A stretch of DNA of 64,000 nt, from assembly GCF_905475395.1 (NCBI RefSeq), contig NC_058337.1, positions 83,322,368-83,386,367 of the forward strand. Reading direction: 5' to 3'. The notes beneath the pieces were generated by a model. It saw only the letters and a program-made list of their open reading frames with translations, did not search any database and was not told where the DNA came from. A program made the translations under genes and the position numbers. This document shows, in pieces, positions 39,701 through 51,300 of the stretch. This DNA comes from Chrysoperla carnea (lineage: Eukaryota; Arthropoda; Insecta; Neuroptera; Chrysopidae). The first letter of the stretch is position 1; each line of letters begins with the position of its first letter.

Positions 39701-41888
39701 ATGCGTAATATATAGGTTTAAAATAATTATGTTTTTTGGATATCATATTTTTTATATTTAACTGCAAATTTTCTATATACAATAATTTAAAATAAACTGT
39801 CTTGGTTGCAGATTGATAACAATACGTTATACGGCACCAATAAATTGTTTATTTTGGAAACGACATGAAATGAAAAATCTTGGTGAAAAACTGGTGAAAT
39901 TATTATTGGAATTAAATTTTGAAAATCATCCAATAATTGTACATTTATTTTCAAATGGCGGTGCATTTTTGTATCAACATTTATCAATGGCTTTAAAGAA
40001 AACTGAAAAACCAGTTCAGGTAAATTAAAGAAAATGTCATAGACATTTAGGCTGGATTTGCATATTTATCTTTTTCTTGTTCGGCTTTATAACTAATATT
40101 CCTTTGCATGAGGGATATTTTAAGTTTTTTTGTTTAATCGAACTAGCAATAAAATAATTCAAAGGGTAAGATTGTTTGCCATTTTTTCAACGATAAACGA
40201 TATAAGAAAATGAAAATAAAAAAAATAAAAAATTTCGGGGTCAAAATTTGTTGACCCGAAGTAAAGTCCATACTGACCTCTATCTTCTAAAAGTTTTTAC
40301 TAGCTTGTGACTTTCTATAGACATCTGTGAACGAAACAACTAAATATTATTATTATTTGTAATATGTATTATACATTTATGCAATTTACAGATCACAGGT
40401 GTCATATTTGATTCCGCTCCTGGTGAGCGGCGAGTTCGAACTATGTTTAAAGCAATATCAGCTATTATTGGTGGAAATATTTTTTATAATATATCAATGT
40501 CTTTAATAATGACTATATTTATTTGTACTATATGGCTTTTTGAGGTAAGTGTATTTGAAACGCTATAAATTCTCTAATGTCCTCTAATTTTATTTTCATT
40601 GTTTCAGACAGTAACAATTAAATTTAACAGTGGAAAAACTTTACCATCAGATCCAATAGGAAATTTGAAAGATGAAACCTTTTTATGGCCTCAACATTTT
40701 ATATATTCGAAAGCTGATGAATTAATACCATATACGGTATGTATTTTGCAGGCGCAAATTTTATGTAAGAGTAAATAATTCCATAGAATAATATAACCTG
40801 ACGGAGTAAATTATCTGAAATGAATATAGATCAATTTTTGCGTATTATAAAATTCTTTTGGTCTATTAGTACAGATATTTCACAAATGCAGATTAATTAA
40901 TACAGTTATTTCAGCAAACATGGACAAAATTTGATTAAACATGGGTATAATAAAATAAAAAATGTCCTTGTCTGAGCCTCCAAACTGAAACTTTGATTGA
41001 AAATATCTTCAAAAATATTCAAGCTTCAAAAAAGTTAAATGGGAGTTCTTCGAAGTTCTTAGACCCCTCCCTCCCTTCATGTAGCCTAACGTAGCTTTTC
41101 CTGCAACTCCTCTTTGATGGAACGTGTTTTTTATTACAATATTTTCTTTGCCCTGTTCAGTTGAGGATTAGTCATGTAGCCAAAGTAGCAAAAGTTATGT
41201 AGGTCCCTCGCAAAAGCGTTTCTAATGGAGGCCCCCGGTAGATTTACGAAGACTAAATAAAATAAAGGAGAAAAAGTGGACAAAGTGAAGAAAAGTGTAA
41301 TCAGCCTACAACAACCGTAATTTTGTAAACCCTGTGAAATGAAATGCGGCTTTTTTTAAACGATAGTTTTTATTATAATTGACAGGAACATCATAATAAC
41401 TATTGCCTTTTAAATTAAATCTCTGTCGATAACGGTATCGAAGGTCATCGTTAGATAGTAACAGATCATTATCTTATTCAAATAATTTTTATTTATATGC
41501 CTCGGACGGAATGTATAATTTAAAACAGATTTTTAATTTTTCTCCAATAAATACATTTGTTTGTAATTTATAGGCAACTTCATATACACTAAAGTAATAA
41601 TCGTAGTATGTATAATACAACTTGGAAAGATTTTCAGGAATTTTTTTATTGTCACTTTTACTTATTCGTAGAATAATTATAATTTTTATTTTCTAGGATA
41701 TTGAAAAATTTGCTGAAGAACGAAAAAAACGTGGTGTAGATGTGACGGAGCTATGTTTCGAAGACAGTCCACATGTAAAACATTTTAGTTGGTACAAAGA
41801 AGAATATACAAATAGTGTTATATCATTCTTGAAGAAATGTCTTTCATTAAAAAGTAATTTTTATAAAACCGCTGATACTAAGAAATAA
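36791..41888 (+). CDS. Tmem53: TMEM53 homologue (DUF829, alpha/beta-hydrolase fold)
   Basis: Member of the TMEM53/NET4 family, alpha/beta-hydrolase-fold proteins reported at the nuclear envelope in vertebrates and of uncertain biochemical activity. Exons: 36791-37002, 39812-40019, 40392-40544, 40608-40736, 41697-41888; lengths 212, 208, 153, 129 and 192 join without a frame error to give 297 aa (human about 277). Motifs: [10 protein letters not shown] near residues 48-57 (the family's GW.GA-type start), a nucleophile-elbow-like HLFSNGG with S118, IFDSAPG at 145-151, a candidate acid D228 in YSKADELI, and SPHVKH with H260/H263 as the candidate histidine. One hydrophobic segment (about 170-191) may be the membrane part. 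Intron 1 (2.8 kb) contains a large palindrome with two inserted MITEs. An AATAAA lies at 42147-42152. Confidence 0.93.
38009..38257. mobile_element. hAT MITE family A, copy 2 (249 bp)
   Basis: Starts CATAAGGTTATAAAGAAGGA and ends with the complement of CATGAAGGTTATAAAGAAGG, with a perfect 8-bp duplication GTCATAAC (38001-38008 and 38258-38265). Removing it rejoins the palindrome arm as ..CTGTCATAACTGTTATCTATATGC.., which mirrors the left arm, so it inserted after the palindrome formed. Confidence 0.9.
38588..38916. mobile_element. hAT MITE family A, copy 3 (329 bp)
   Basis: Starts CATGAAGGTTATAAGAAGGA and ends CCTTCCTTCATG, flanked by the perfect 8-bp duplication GTTCGCTT (38580-38587 and 38917-38924). 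It is the longest copy, with an internal segment (ACTTCATCTACTTGTACTC) not in the others and an extra CCTT near its right end. It lies in the same palindrome arm as copy 2. Confidence 0.9.
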
Positions 41889-42146
41889 TCAAATCATTCA
41901 TTTAAAAGCCCTAGTTAGCAAATTAATAATGTTTGTTTATTAATTTGATAACTCACAGATGTTTATACCTAACTGCTAAAGTGCTGACTTGATCGAGCAT
42001 GATTTTGAATTTTGGTTCATTCGAAACTAATGATAGTAAATAATTTCTATTTGTACAACTTTATTATACTGTTAACCGAATCAAAGATGAAATAAGTGTT
42101 AAAATATTATTTCGAAGAATTATGAGAACTTAGGATATATTTTTTC

Positions 42147-42152
42147 AATAAA
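42147..42152 (+). terminator. Poly(A) signal AATAAA of TMEM53
   Basis: AATAAA about 260 bp after the TMEM53 stop, the first canonical signal noticed downstream. Confidence 0.5.
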
Positions 42153-42502
42153 ACTAATACCTACCTAAGTTTCGTGTAAACATCTATGGGATAACATAAA
42201 ATAGTCATTATATTAGTTAAACTGAATTCAAAAGACAAAATTCTATCAAAGTATTCTTTTAATCTTAAAAAATTTTTGAGAAACAACAAAAATTCAATAA
42301 AGTGGTCTCTTCATAATTTTATATAGGTATACAATTTGTCAGTGGCAGTTTCTATGACTAAACTTTACATAAGGAGGTCTGGCCTGGAATTATTAATTAT
42401 TGTATGTCCGGATTTAATGATAATATGATAATGTTTATAATTTGTCTGATGTAGTTAGTTAAAAATTTTTATTAGTATTATTTAAAAAAAATAATGCTTT
42501 AA

Positions 42503-42618
42503 TTAGCCTTTTTACTCAGAAGATGAAAAAAGATCCGCTAGATGGCAACACTAGGGGATATAAATATATCCTGCCATCTAGAGGATCTTTTTTTTAATAT
42601 TCAGAGGAAAAAGGCTAA
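42503..42618. mobile_element. 116-bp near-perfect hairpin MITE
   Basis: The left arm TTAGCCTTTTTACTCAGAAG...AAAAAGATCC.CTAGATGGCA is mirrored by TGCCATCTAGAGGATCTTTT...CAGAGGAAAAAGGCTAA on the right. The loop is about 25 bp (ACACTAGGGGATATAAATAT). It is a tiny foldback element with no coding capacity, and would fold into a strong hairpin if transcribed. Confidence 0.75.
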
Positions 42619-43257
42619 TACTCTAGGCTACTGTATCTAACATATTTTACACCTATCGGGCTTATGACAGACCAGTTGATTTTTAAATGTTTCAAATAAC
42701 AGTTAAATTAGAATGGCACAATTTTATGCCTGTTTTACTAACTCACTCGTTAATAAATAATTTTATAGTTTTAAATTTTGCATTAACATGGCACAGGGTA
42801 TAATCAGTTGGTGCAGTTCTTATAAACTTAATTTGGCTGTGGTTTATCTTCTGACTGCCAGAAGTGGATGAAAGGAAAATTGGGTACACGCATTGAAGTA
42901 TTTATTGACTTGTCATTTAAATTTTATAATGAAAATTATTCCAAAAATCATAATATTATAGAAGATGAGGCAAAATAATCACTGATTTGAATTTGTCTCC
43001 ACATAGCAGGGACTCGAAAGAGCGTTTGGATGGAATCCCATTCAAAAAAAAAAACGACGGGTTGCACTCTGGGAGTGCCGGCAGAAGTGAAAACTTGAAT
43101 ATTAACGTTGTGCATTTTTGATATTTTGGAATGGCCAGGGAATAATTTTGCACGAATTGCTTTAATTATCAGTATAAAAGTACTATCATTTATGTGGTAG
43201 AATACAATATTTATTTATTGCGCTATCGTACACAAACATGACAATTTCATGAACGAA

Positions 43258-43312
43258 AATTTTTTACCCATTACAAAAAAGTGCATAACGCCGCTAAAGA
43301 AGCCTTCACTTA
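43258..43312. repeat. Direct repeat, left copy, beside the 5S-like sequence
   Basis: TTTTTACCCATTACAAAAAA, GTGCATAACGCCGCTAAAGA, AG..TTCACTT. It recurs 250 bp to the right with about 90% identity. Confidence 0.8.
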
Positions 43313-43350
43313 AAAAAAAACCAAAACAAAAAAAAATTATTTTTAATAAA

Positions 43351-43470
43351 AAGGCAACCGCACACAGTGTTCCCAAGCGGTCACCCATCCAAGTACTGAC
43401 TGTACCCAATGTTGCTTAACTTCAGTGATCGGACGAGAGCCGGTGTACTGACTTTGACATAGTCGTACTC
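43351..43470 (-). rRNA. 5S rRNA-like sequence (probable pseudogene)
   Basis: On the minus strand this 120-nt segment follows eukaryotic 5S rRNA from end to end: TACACCGGCTCTCGTCCGAT, CACTGAAGTTAAGCAACATT (box A region), CAGTACTTGGATGGGTGACC (box C region) and GCTTGGGAACACTGTGTGCG, followed by a TTTTTATT stretch that could act as a pol III terminator. The two ends, which should pair as helix I, are altered and pair poorly, and there is only one copy. It is therefore more likely a dispersed 5S pseudogene, a 5S-derived SINE head or an array remnant than an active gene. Confidence 0.7.
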
Positions 43471-43507
43471 TTTTTCGATCAGGCCACGTGTCCTGGCGCG
43501 AGTTTAA

Positions 43508-43564
43508 CATTTTTTACCCATTACAAAAAAAGTGTACAACGCCGCTAAAGAAGTTTTCACTTCA
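43508..43564. repeat. Direct repeat, right copy, beside the 5S-like sequence
   Basis: Matches 43258-43312 (TTTTTACCCATTACAAAAAA, then GTGTACAACGCCGCTAAAGA). The two copies bracket the 5S-like sequence with a period of exactly 250 bp between their TTTTTACCC starts. Sequence outside the repeats does not match. Confidence 0.8.
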
Positions 43565-45938
43565 AAAAACTCTTAAAATTTTGTTTCCCGTGGGTAATCA
43601 GAGACGTCATATGTTGGACTTGAGCGGGACGCCTGTTTGTCGTAAAGGCATGTTTTCAAATAATCTCTATCTTTGTTTTGGGCCAGAAATTGATTATAAC
43701 TAGGTTTAGCATTTTCAGAGGAAGTGGCAATTTGGTTTCACGACGAGTTGTTAAGAAGGCGTTGCCTTTAAGATCACTCGAAGTCGTTGAAGTGGTGATA
43801 TTGGCCTTTTAAGGGATCCTTAGATCCCGGTAAGAAAATATGACGCGACTTTTAACTTTTTTGACCGCAGCGTAGTTAAATTAATACTTTTTAAAGTCAA
43901 TTCTTTTAATTCAGAATATCATGCGTTTACTCAATTTCGAAGAGGTTTGTCGTGATGAATTGTTAGTATAAATACTGAAGTACACTGAGCGACAAAGAAA
44001 GTGACTTAATAAATATAAACTATTTTTTAAGATTTCCTTCCTAATAAAATTTATACATTCTAAAATATTTTTTTAAATTGTTAATTTAATTATAAAAAAT
44101 GCTTGTTATAACAATTTTTGTAAAATTTAATTTTTAATTATTAATTAATTAAATTAATTAAATAAAATAATAATAAATTTATTATTAAGGAGAAACTTGC
44201 ATGAAACTTTCAATAGAGAAGTATGACTGATCATAGCTAATATATTTTTGCAAGAATACATGACGTACTTTTGGTCAAAGTAAAAAAATCAGGAATTTTT
44301 GGGAGTTCGGGGACTTTAATAGAAAAATGTGATGGCAAAATACAGCCTGCTATTTTGAATACTCAAAAAGAGATAGATCCTATTGTGGGTTGTGGAAATT
44401 TTGTCTATTCCAGAGCCTAAAAATGAGTTATGTTCGTAATTGTGGCTCAATGGCTCAAGTCAAAATACAGGGACAAATTTTTATGAGAACGTTATTTTTT
44501 ATGCGGAAAAATGTCATTACGACTGCATAAAATTTCGTTTTGCTCAATACATAGGAACTATCTTTATTTTGAGTAACCAAAAGGCAGATTATAAAAAATT
44601 TAATCATCTAACTCATGTAATTGGATACGTGTGTGGAGTTATAAATATTTTTTCAAGGTGGTTTAACTTTTGGTTCGGTCAACAGCTTTATCATACAGAT
44701 ACCAGACCTGTTTGTTTGAAAATGGTGGCATTGATTTAGCTCTTGACCAACTCCATTTTTCATAAAGCTAATAGAAAAGTACTTTTGAATTATTGGATTT
44801 ATTTGGAACGAACTTAATACAATAATATTTTATAATGACTTTAGAATATTAATGCAAGTTTTTCTGGGCCTAATAGAATCCATTTACTTTGATTGATTGA
44901 TTTTTTTGCCATTGCACAAAAATATTTTCATTTTGCTATTGTTGTAGTGAAAGGATATTAATTTAAATTTGCATTGCAATATTTTGAAAACATTTTATTC
45001 TCGTTTTAGTGCAATTAAGCGCACAATAAACTAATCTCAATTTTTAATTTGCCACATAAGCAAACGTAGTTAACTATCGAAATAACTAATGATCATAAGT
45101 TGTTACTTTGCTGATGGAAATTCTTGGTCTCAGGCTATTATTAGGTTGTAATTTGTTTCCATATGTTTATGAACGAGATTTTGTAATCCCAACTTTGTTG
45201 TTGCTTGAGCAAGGAGTTAAATCAGCAATGTACCAATATCTTTTGATAAATTCTTAACATATTCAATAAAAATTTGTAATAAGTTAAAAAGGAATTATAA
45301 TTTATCAACCTTTTCTACAAGATTATTCGCGACTTCAAACTTCTGACCTGACATTTTCTGATTGAATTATATGAACTCACGAGTGAGGCGATTACCCAAG
45401 AACATATAATTGGGTTTTCCAGCTATGCTAAGAGAATCTCGATCTAGCGTTTTTAATAAAAACCATTTCTATGGTTTTTTGTTTGTGTATTTTATACCAT
45501 AGAGATCTTGAAATGGGAATTTTTCAATAGTCAAGAATGGGTATTTTTCTTTGTATTTTTCTATAGGTTGTAGATTTTTGGAGTCGTGGGTGCATCCCTT
45601 TTTTTTAGTTGTGAAAAAGTCTATAATATCAATTGATTTAAAATAGTAAAGATAGTAAGTAAATTTTAGGATCATAGATAGCCGAAATTTTCTGTCTATA
45701 CGTATCCACTATTCGATAGTTAAATTTTGGAAATTAATGATCTGAACCTATCTTAAAATTAAATTATAGTGATTTTGGAGTTGATCTTAGCCGAACTCCG
45801 AATTAAAATCAATTTCACTTTTCTACAACTAAACAAATTGGCAGCAAGTATATACAGGTAGCTGGGACATTATAGTTTGCATAATTTACTGTGTACAGTC
45901 TCAGCTATTTGCATTTACAGAGCCAATGTTTGTGTATA

Positions 45939-46395
45939 GGGTGTCCCGAAACCATCGCATTAAATGAGCAGGTTGATAAGGAGGATGGAATTTTAAGAAG
46001 AATAATCTTTTGCAGCTTTGTATCCGAAGTATCAAGAACGATAGAGCTTCGTTAATTATCGTTTGTAAGTTTATTAATTTCTCGATTAATTAAATACACA
46101 CTAGAAATTTTGCGAGACTTCCTTTTGGCAGGTCTACCAAACTTTCTCTCTACGACTTTTTTTCGGAAGTACTGAAATTACTTGTTTAAGCAGTTATTTT
46201 GGATAAAATACCCATAAATATATTCACAAAAATATCCCTTTTCTTTTAAAATTTCAACACTCTGTACCAAGAAGGCGCGTTTTCGGCTAAAAGTGCCATT
46301 AAAAAACGTTTTCTACCATTTGATGAAGTCCTGCTGTTATAACTTGGACCATCCTGTACATAAACTGCTCTTCTAAGCTCATAGTTTTGGGACAC
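45939..46395. mobile_element. Possible TIR element, GGTGTCCC ends
   Basis: The left end GGGTGTCCCGAAACCATC and the complement of the right end, AGGTGTCCCAAAACTATG, are inverted over about 17 bp with a few mismatches, 457 bp apart. GGTGTCCC-type ends are common on insect Tc/mariner-like elements. No transposase frame and no clear target duplication. Confidence 0.4.
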
Positions 46396-47909
46396 CTCAT
46401 TATCATGCAATTTAAATTCTTAAAGAGTGTGAACTATTAATTTAAATAAGTTAAAAATTTTAATTTGGAATAATGAATAATGGTATTTAGAGGTATTGTT
46501 GAAAAATAATAATTTTTGTTTCATTTTTTGTAAATTATAATTAATTATATTCTTGATTAATTGTTTAACTTGTTAAGTTTTATTTTTGATAAAACATTTT
46601 TTAAACCTTTAAATACAAATATTTTAAAAGAAATATTCTATATAGTCTAGAAGTTGAATGTCATTTTTAATGAATTATATTTACCGTCTATTGGTTGGTA
46701 AACGGGCAGTTGGTGTTAAGACTTTTGATTACTCCTTAATAGGTAGAAAACTCAGCCATTTTCGAGATATTGGGCATTGGGCTACTGGAAAAGGTTTTTT
46801 TTTTTGATTAGAATCAATATTTGAAATGAGGGTGTTGAAATCTGTTACCAGATCAGGATAAATTTTCATATGAATCACTTACAGCAGCCCTTTTTTCAAT
46901 TGATTTTATTGATAAAAAAGTTGGCAGGCTAACAGATTTAATGAAAATTTAATAAAATCTGGTAAAACTGGCAGAAAATTTTCTTTAACTTCTACAAGCA
47001 CCCCAGAAACAAAGGCTTCGCCAAGAAATTTCCCCACTTACCAATCAGCGGGTAGAATTTCTGGAATAAAATGACGTTCATCTTCTAGAGTATTATTTTT
47101 GATTTATGATATTATTGTGTACATATTATGTGTATTAATAAATGCTACTTGTTAACTAGTAGTTAGAATAAAAATTAATTATTTTCATTGATTTATTTAC
47201 TAAATTTATTTTAGTACAAACCTGATGTACCTGCATACCTTCTAGTGTTTTCCGAAACAACGTAACAAATAAGGGGATACCGTAATTTTTGGCTACTTGG
47301 CTACAAAGCCCCGTATCAAGTAGTCCCACATTACGAATTTCTTAAAATTTTGATAAATAAAAAAAAAAAATCAATTAACCTAGTACTCATTGACAACTTA
47401 ATTTAAGTAAAAAAAAGTAAAATAAAAAAATTTATTGCGTCAATTTTAAATAAAAATTGAGAAGAAAAGTGTACACAACAACTGTCGTTTACTGGATTAC
47501 TTCGAAGAAAATTCCGTAACATGTTGCTCGGGGCACTTTAAAAGTTTCTGCAATCTTTTTACGGCATATCTTTACAAAATTCAAATTCAAGATCATTTTT
47601 ATTTTTTCGAGAAACTACCATTCTAGTGCTAGTACTTTTTATTGCATTCTTTTTCCGTTGCTTTCGAAAAAAGAGGATACCTACTTAATAATTTGATGCA
47701 TTTTAAGAGAGAAACCAAATTTATATCATTTATGTATTGGTTATTGAGTATACTTTTTTAAATATTATATATTGGCGGGGAGCATAGTAAGTGGAGTAGG
47801 CAGCTAAATCGATCGTAGCGCTGTTATCTTATAAAATTTGAATCGATCATGCGTTTTATTTAAAATATGACTAACTTTCAATTGTTCAAATATAAATAGT
47901 AAGTACCAG

Positions 47910-48220
47910 TAAATGTTAAATTGAAATTATTGAAAAATAACAACCAATTAAACTTGTTGGATTAGAAATTGTGAAAATAAGAGACGCAATTGCATAAATA
48001 CCTATTATTTTTTAAATTTAAATTAACATAATTACCGTTTTAGTTTTTACATTTATTAGAAAATAATAAATAATTTTCAATGTAATTTATATATACAAAC
48101 CATAAACTTATATGTCCATTCATGCAATTATATTAATAAAGTAGTTTATGTTTACGATAGAAATAGCATGAAATAAAACTCATGCACGGTGCCAATAGTA
48201 TAAAGTTGCTAAATTTTCTA
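47910..48220 (+). repeat. Dispersed repeat B, copy 1 (upstream of the PIGN-like gene)
   Basis: Shares ordered blocks with 55425-55690: AAATTATTGAAAAA, AATTGTGAAAATAAGA, TTTTCAATGTAA.TTATA, CCAT.CA.GCAATTATAT, AAAGTAGT.TAT and AATAAAACTCA.GCACG. The two copies are in the same orientation, one about 170 bp before the PIGN-like start and one in its intron 9. Divergence is high, so it is an old repeat. Confidence 0.5.
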
Positions 48221-48385
48221 TCTAGGGCGCCAGCTCTTTTCTGTACGCAACGATGCTTATTTTCAAAAATACAGTCAAAGTTATAAACAAATTCTAATAA
48301 AACCATAGAAATTTCTACAATAATATTTATTAAAATATCATTTTATAAATAAAAAAAAATTTTATTTCTAAAGATCTCGACCAAA

Positions 48386-51300
48386 ATGTGGCCAATTATT
48401 CCAGCTGGGATTTTAATTTATATATTTATACTTCTTTCAGTTCATGAAATGTATTATCAATCAAATTTTATTCCTATTAACAGAACTTATTACGGAAATC
48501 TGTCGACTCCTGGACCATCGAAACGTGTTGTATTTATTGTATTTGATCAATTAGATGCTGATATAATAGCTAATGAACGGCAAGGATTTGGAATTGCCAA
48601 GTTTTTAAGGTAAATTCTCAGACATTTACAGAATATCAAAAAATTATATAAAAAGTTTCTTCCAGAAATATTGCTAAAAATAAGAGTAATTTTATATCAG
48701 TTAATATTGCACATAATCAAATGGAAAGGTTGTTAAATATTCCTGCATTATTTAGTGGTGTTCAAGAAAATCCATTTTATTTAGTCTTGAACCGAAATAA
48801 TCGAAAATTTGATACAATTATAGCAGAATCAAATTTTTCGGAAAGTATTGCACCACGATCAACATTAAGATCTTTTAAGAGAGGTAATAAAATATTTTAA
48901 TAAAAATATTCATAGTTATACGATATCCCACTTGTCGATTGTATATCGGGATTTATTTTAATACTAGCGTCGCAGGGGTGAAACGAAACTTGGATGATTT
49001 TTAAGAAAAAGTGCTTAAACTGAACTATTACCCGAAATTTTAATTAGGATGTAATATACATATAATCCTTCTGGGAAAAATTATGTACATGATGGTGAAA
49101 ATCGTCCAAAATCCGTTGTGTTGTTTAAAATGAGTTAGCGGATAAACAGGCAGACGCTAAGAGTGACTTCTTTGTATACATAGTATAGTAAGATTAAAAT
49201 AGTCGGAAGAAGTGAAATGTTACAACCGAAGCTTGTTCGTGAATTTTTAAGCGGATTCTCTCTGTACATTGAGTACTTTCATACACAGCTAATTCACCTA
49301 AAAGAAAAAAGAACAACAGTTGCTAAATTAGTAGGGACAACGTGAGCTTTAAAAAATCACGGGGGGAGTTTTTGGTAACACCTAATGCTTCAAAGTTTCA
49401 CTTCATAAAAATGGCATAAACAAGAGTATTTTATGTCTAATTTAAAAAAATTAAGATGAAAATTGAGGAAAGGCAAATGGATGACTTTGGCATTGCTTCT
49501 GCTACAGCATTATCTTTGTTCTGTGTGCTGAAATTGACAAATTCCGTGTAAATTTTTTTCCCGTAGGAGCATTTTTATCTTTTTCAAGTCCGTTTTTAGT
49601 ATAGGTAATTGATTAAACCTTACTTATTGTCAGATGAGTAAGTTCTAACACCTACTTTTATTTCGAATTGTGAATAGTAAAAAAAGCTTGTTTTACACTA
49701 ATTTTATTTTGACAGATAGAAGACATTTAGGTCTTGAAGCGGATCCGCCAGACTATTTTAATCATATAAATAAAGATATGTCTATGGAATACAATCATTA
49801 TGTACTAAATGCATTTCGGACAGTTAACAATCGAAATTACCAGAATGTTAGCAAAGATCAATCGGGAATATTACAATTTATGGAATTTAAAGTGTCCAAA
49901 ACTATGAAGAGGATTGGCGACGAATCATATAACGCTAGGTACGGAGACAATTGTGTACCCTTATGTTTCTCGTTCCTTTTTTTATTAGCATCATGCAAAA
50001 GACCATTTTTCTCTAAATTGTTGGAAAATTTGGTGGAATGTAGTTGTTATCATTACATTATATCTAGACTCCGAAAAATGAGGCAATATGATGTAAATGC
50101 GAATTTAATTTTGCAAATCCTACTTATAAACACGTTATCTGTTATCCAAATTAACGAGTCATTCTACTTAAAATGTTTATTTGCTAGTTTAAAACATTTA
50201 TAACAAAATATCTGTACAATTTGAATTAAATCGATAAAAAATAGTTAAGTTTTTTAGCGGTCTCATGTAAAAAGCAGCATAAAAATATGAATTCTAAAAA
50301 AATAAATGAAGTTGACCTTCGTTTCACCTTGAAAATGGTATTCAAGGTCATTTATTGAATATCCATGTCCATGTAATGCATGTCTACGCCACTGTATCTC
50401 TGTAGCTCAGCTGTATCAATACTTTTGGAAAACTTTGAATATAAAATTTGCAATACATGAAAATTCACACATGTCTGAACAGTAATTTTTAAAAGTTACA
50501 CAAATTACATTTTTTCTTTTCTAGCGAATATATAATTTTTTTTCTAGTGATTATGAAGGATTTGTTTTACATTTGGATCATATTTTAGCTCATATAAACG
50601 ATTATGTTGAAATGTATCATGGTAAAGATAATTTTACAACATTTATTCTAACTAGCTATCACACATTTAAATATCGAAAACCTGAAATAATATATACAGC
50701 GCCATTATTAATTTGGGGTGCTGGTGTACACACAGTTACAAATTTCAGCGATCAACAAATAAGACAAATTGATATTCCCGTTTTAATATCAAGATTAATG
50801 GATATGCCAATACCCAAACAATCGACAGTAAGTTCTCCAAGCAAACTGGTAATTTTTCAGAATACTCGCTTCTCCCTGAATTTTTTGAAATTATCTTATT
50901 GAATCGAAAGATTTTGACCAAAACTGATGACGCAAATTATTTTAAGGATTGAAAAAATAACGTTGAGTTTTTCAGGTGTTGAGTTAACTTACTTTGTACC
51001 GCTTAGAAATATTGATGCTACTAACAAAATTTTGATATAGATATTGATAAAATCCACAAATTTCCGTTTTCGTTTCTACGTTAGCACGAATTGAAAGATA
51101 TCAAGTTGAAATTTTTAAAGCATCTTATGATTTTAGAGGTTCTAAAAACCTTTAATCTTATAATTATAAAGGTTTCAGAAACAAACAAAAGAAATTCTAG
51201 AAAATTATGAAGATTTATTTTAGAACAAAAGCCTTTCGGCTGCCATAAAAATGATTGCGTCTTTGACTTTTATAATTTATTAAAATTTTATGCATACACT

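Larger units (their letters stand above)
41889..48385. other. Intergenic region between TMEM53 and the PIGN-like gene
   Basis: About 6.5 kb. It contains the TMEM53 poly(A) signal, a hairpin MITE, the 5S-like sequence with direct repeats, a possible terminal-inverted-repeat element at 45939 and a dispersed repeat before the PIGN-like start. Remaining parts (for example 43570-45930 and 46400-47900) show no gene I can support; the 99-codon frame at 44440-44739 has no family motif. Confidence 0.45.

Noticed and set aside
44440..44739. 99-codon plus-strand ORF between TMEM53 and the PIGN-like gene
   Set aside because: Composition is ordinary for chance frames here and no domain or splice context is visible.
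49670..50203. A 177-codon open frame starting before PIGN-like exon 3
   Set aside because: Only 49716-49938 is homologous to PIGN; the rest is intron read-through before and after clear splice sites.
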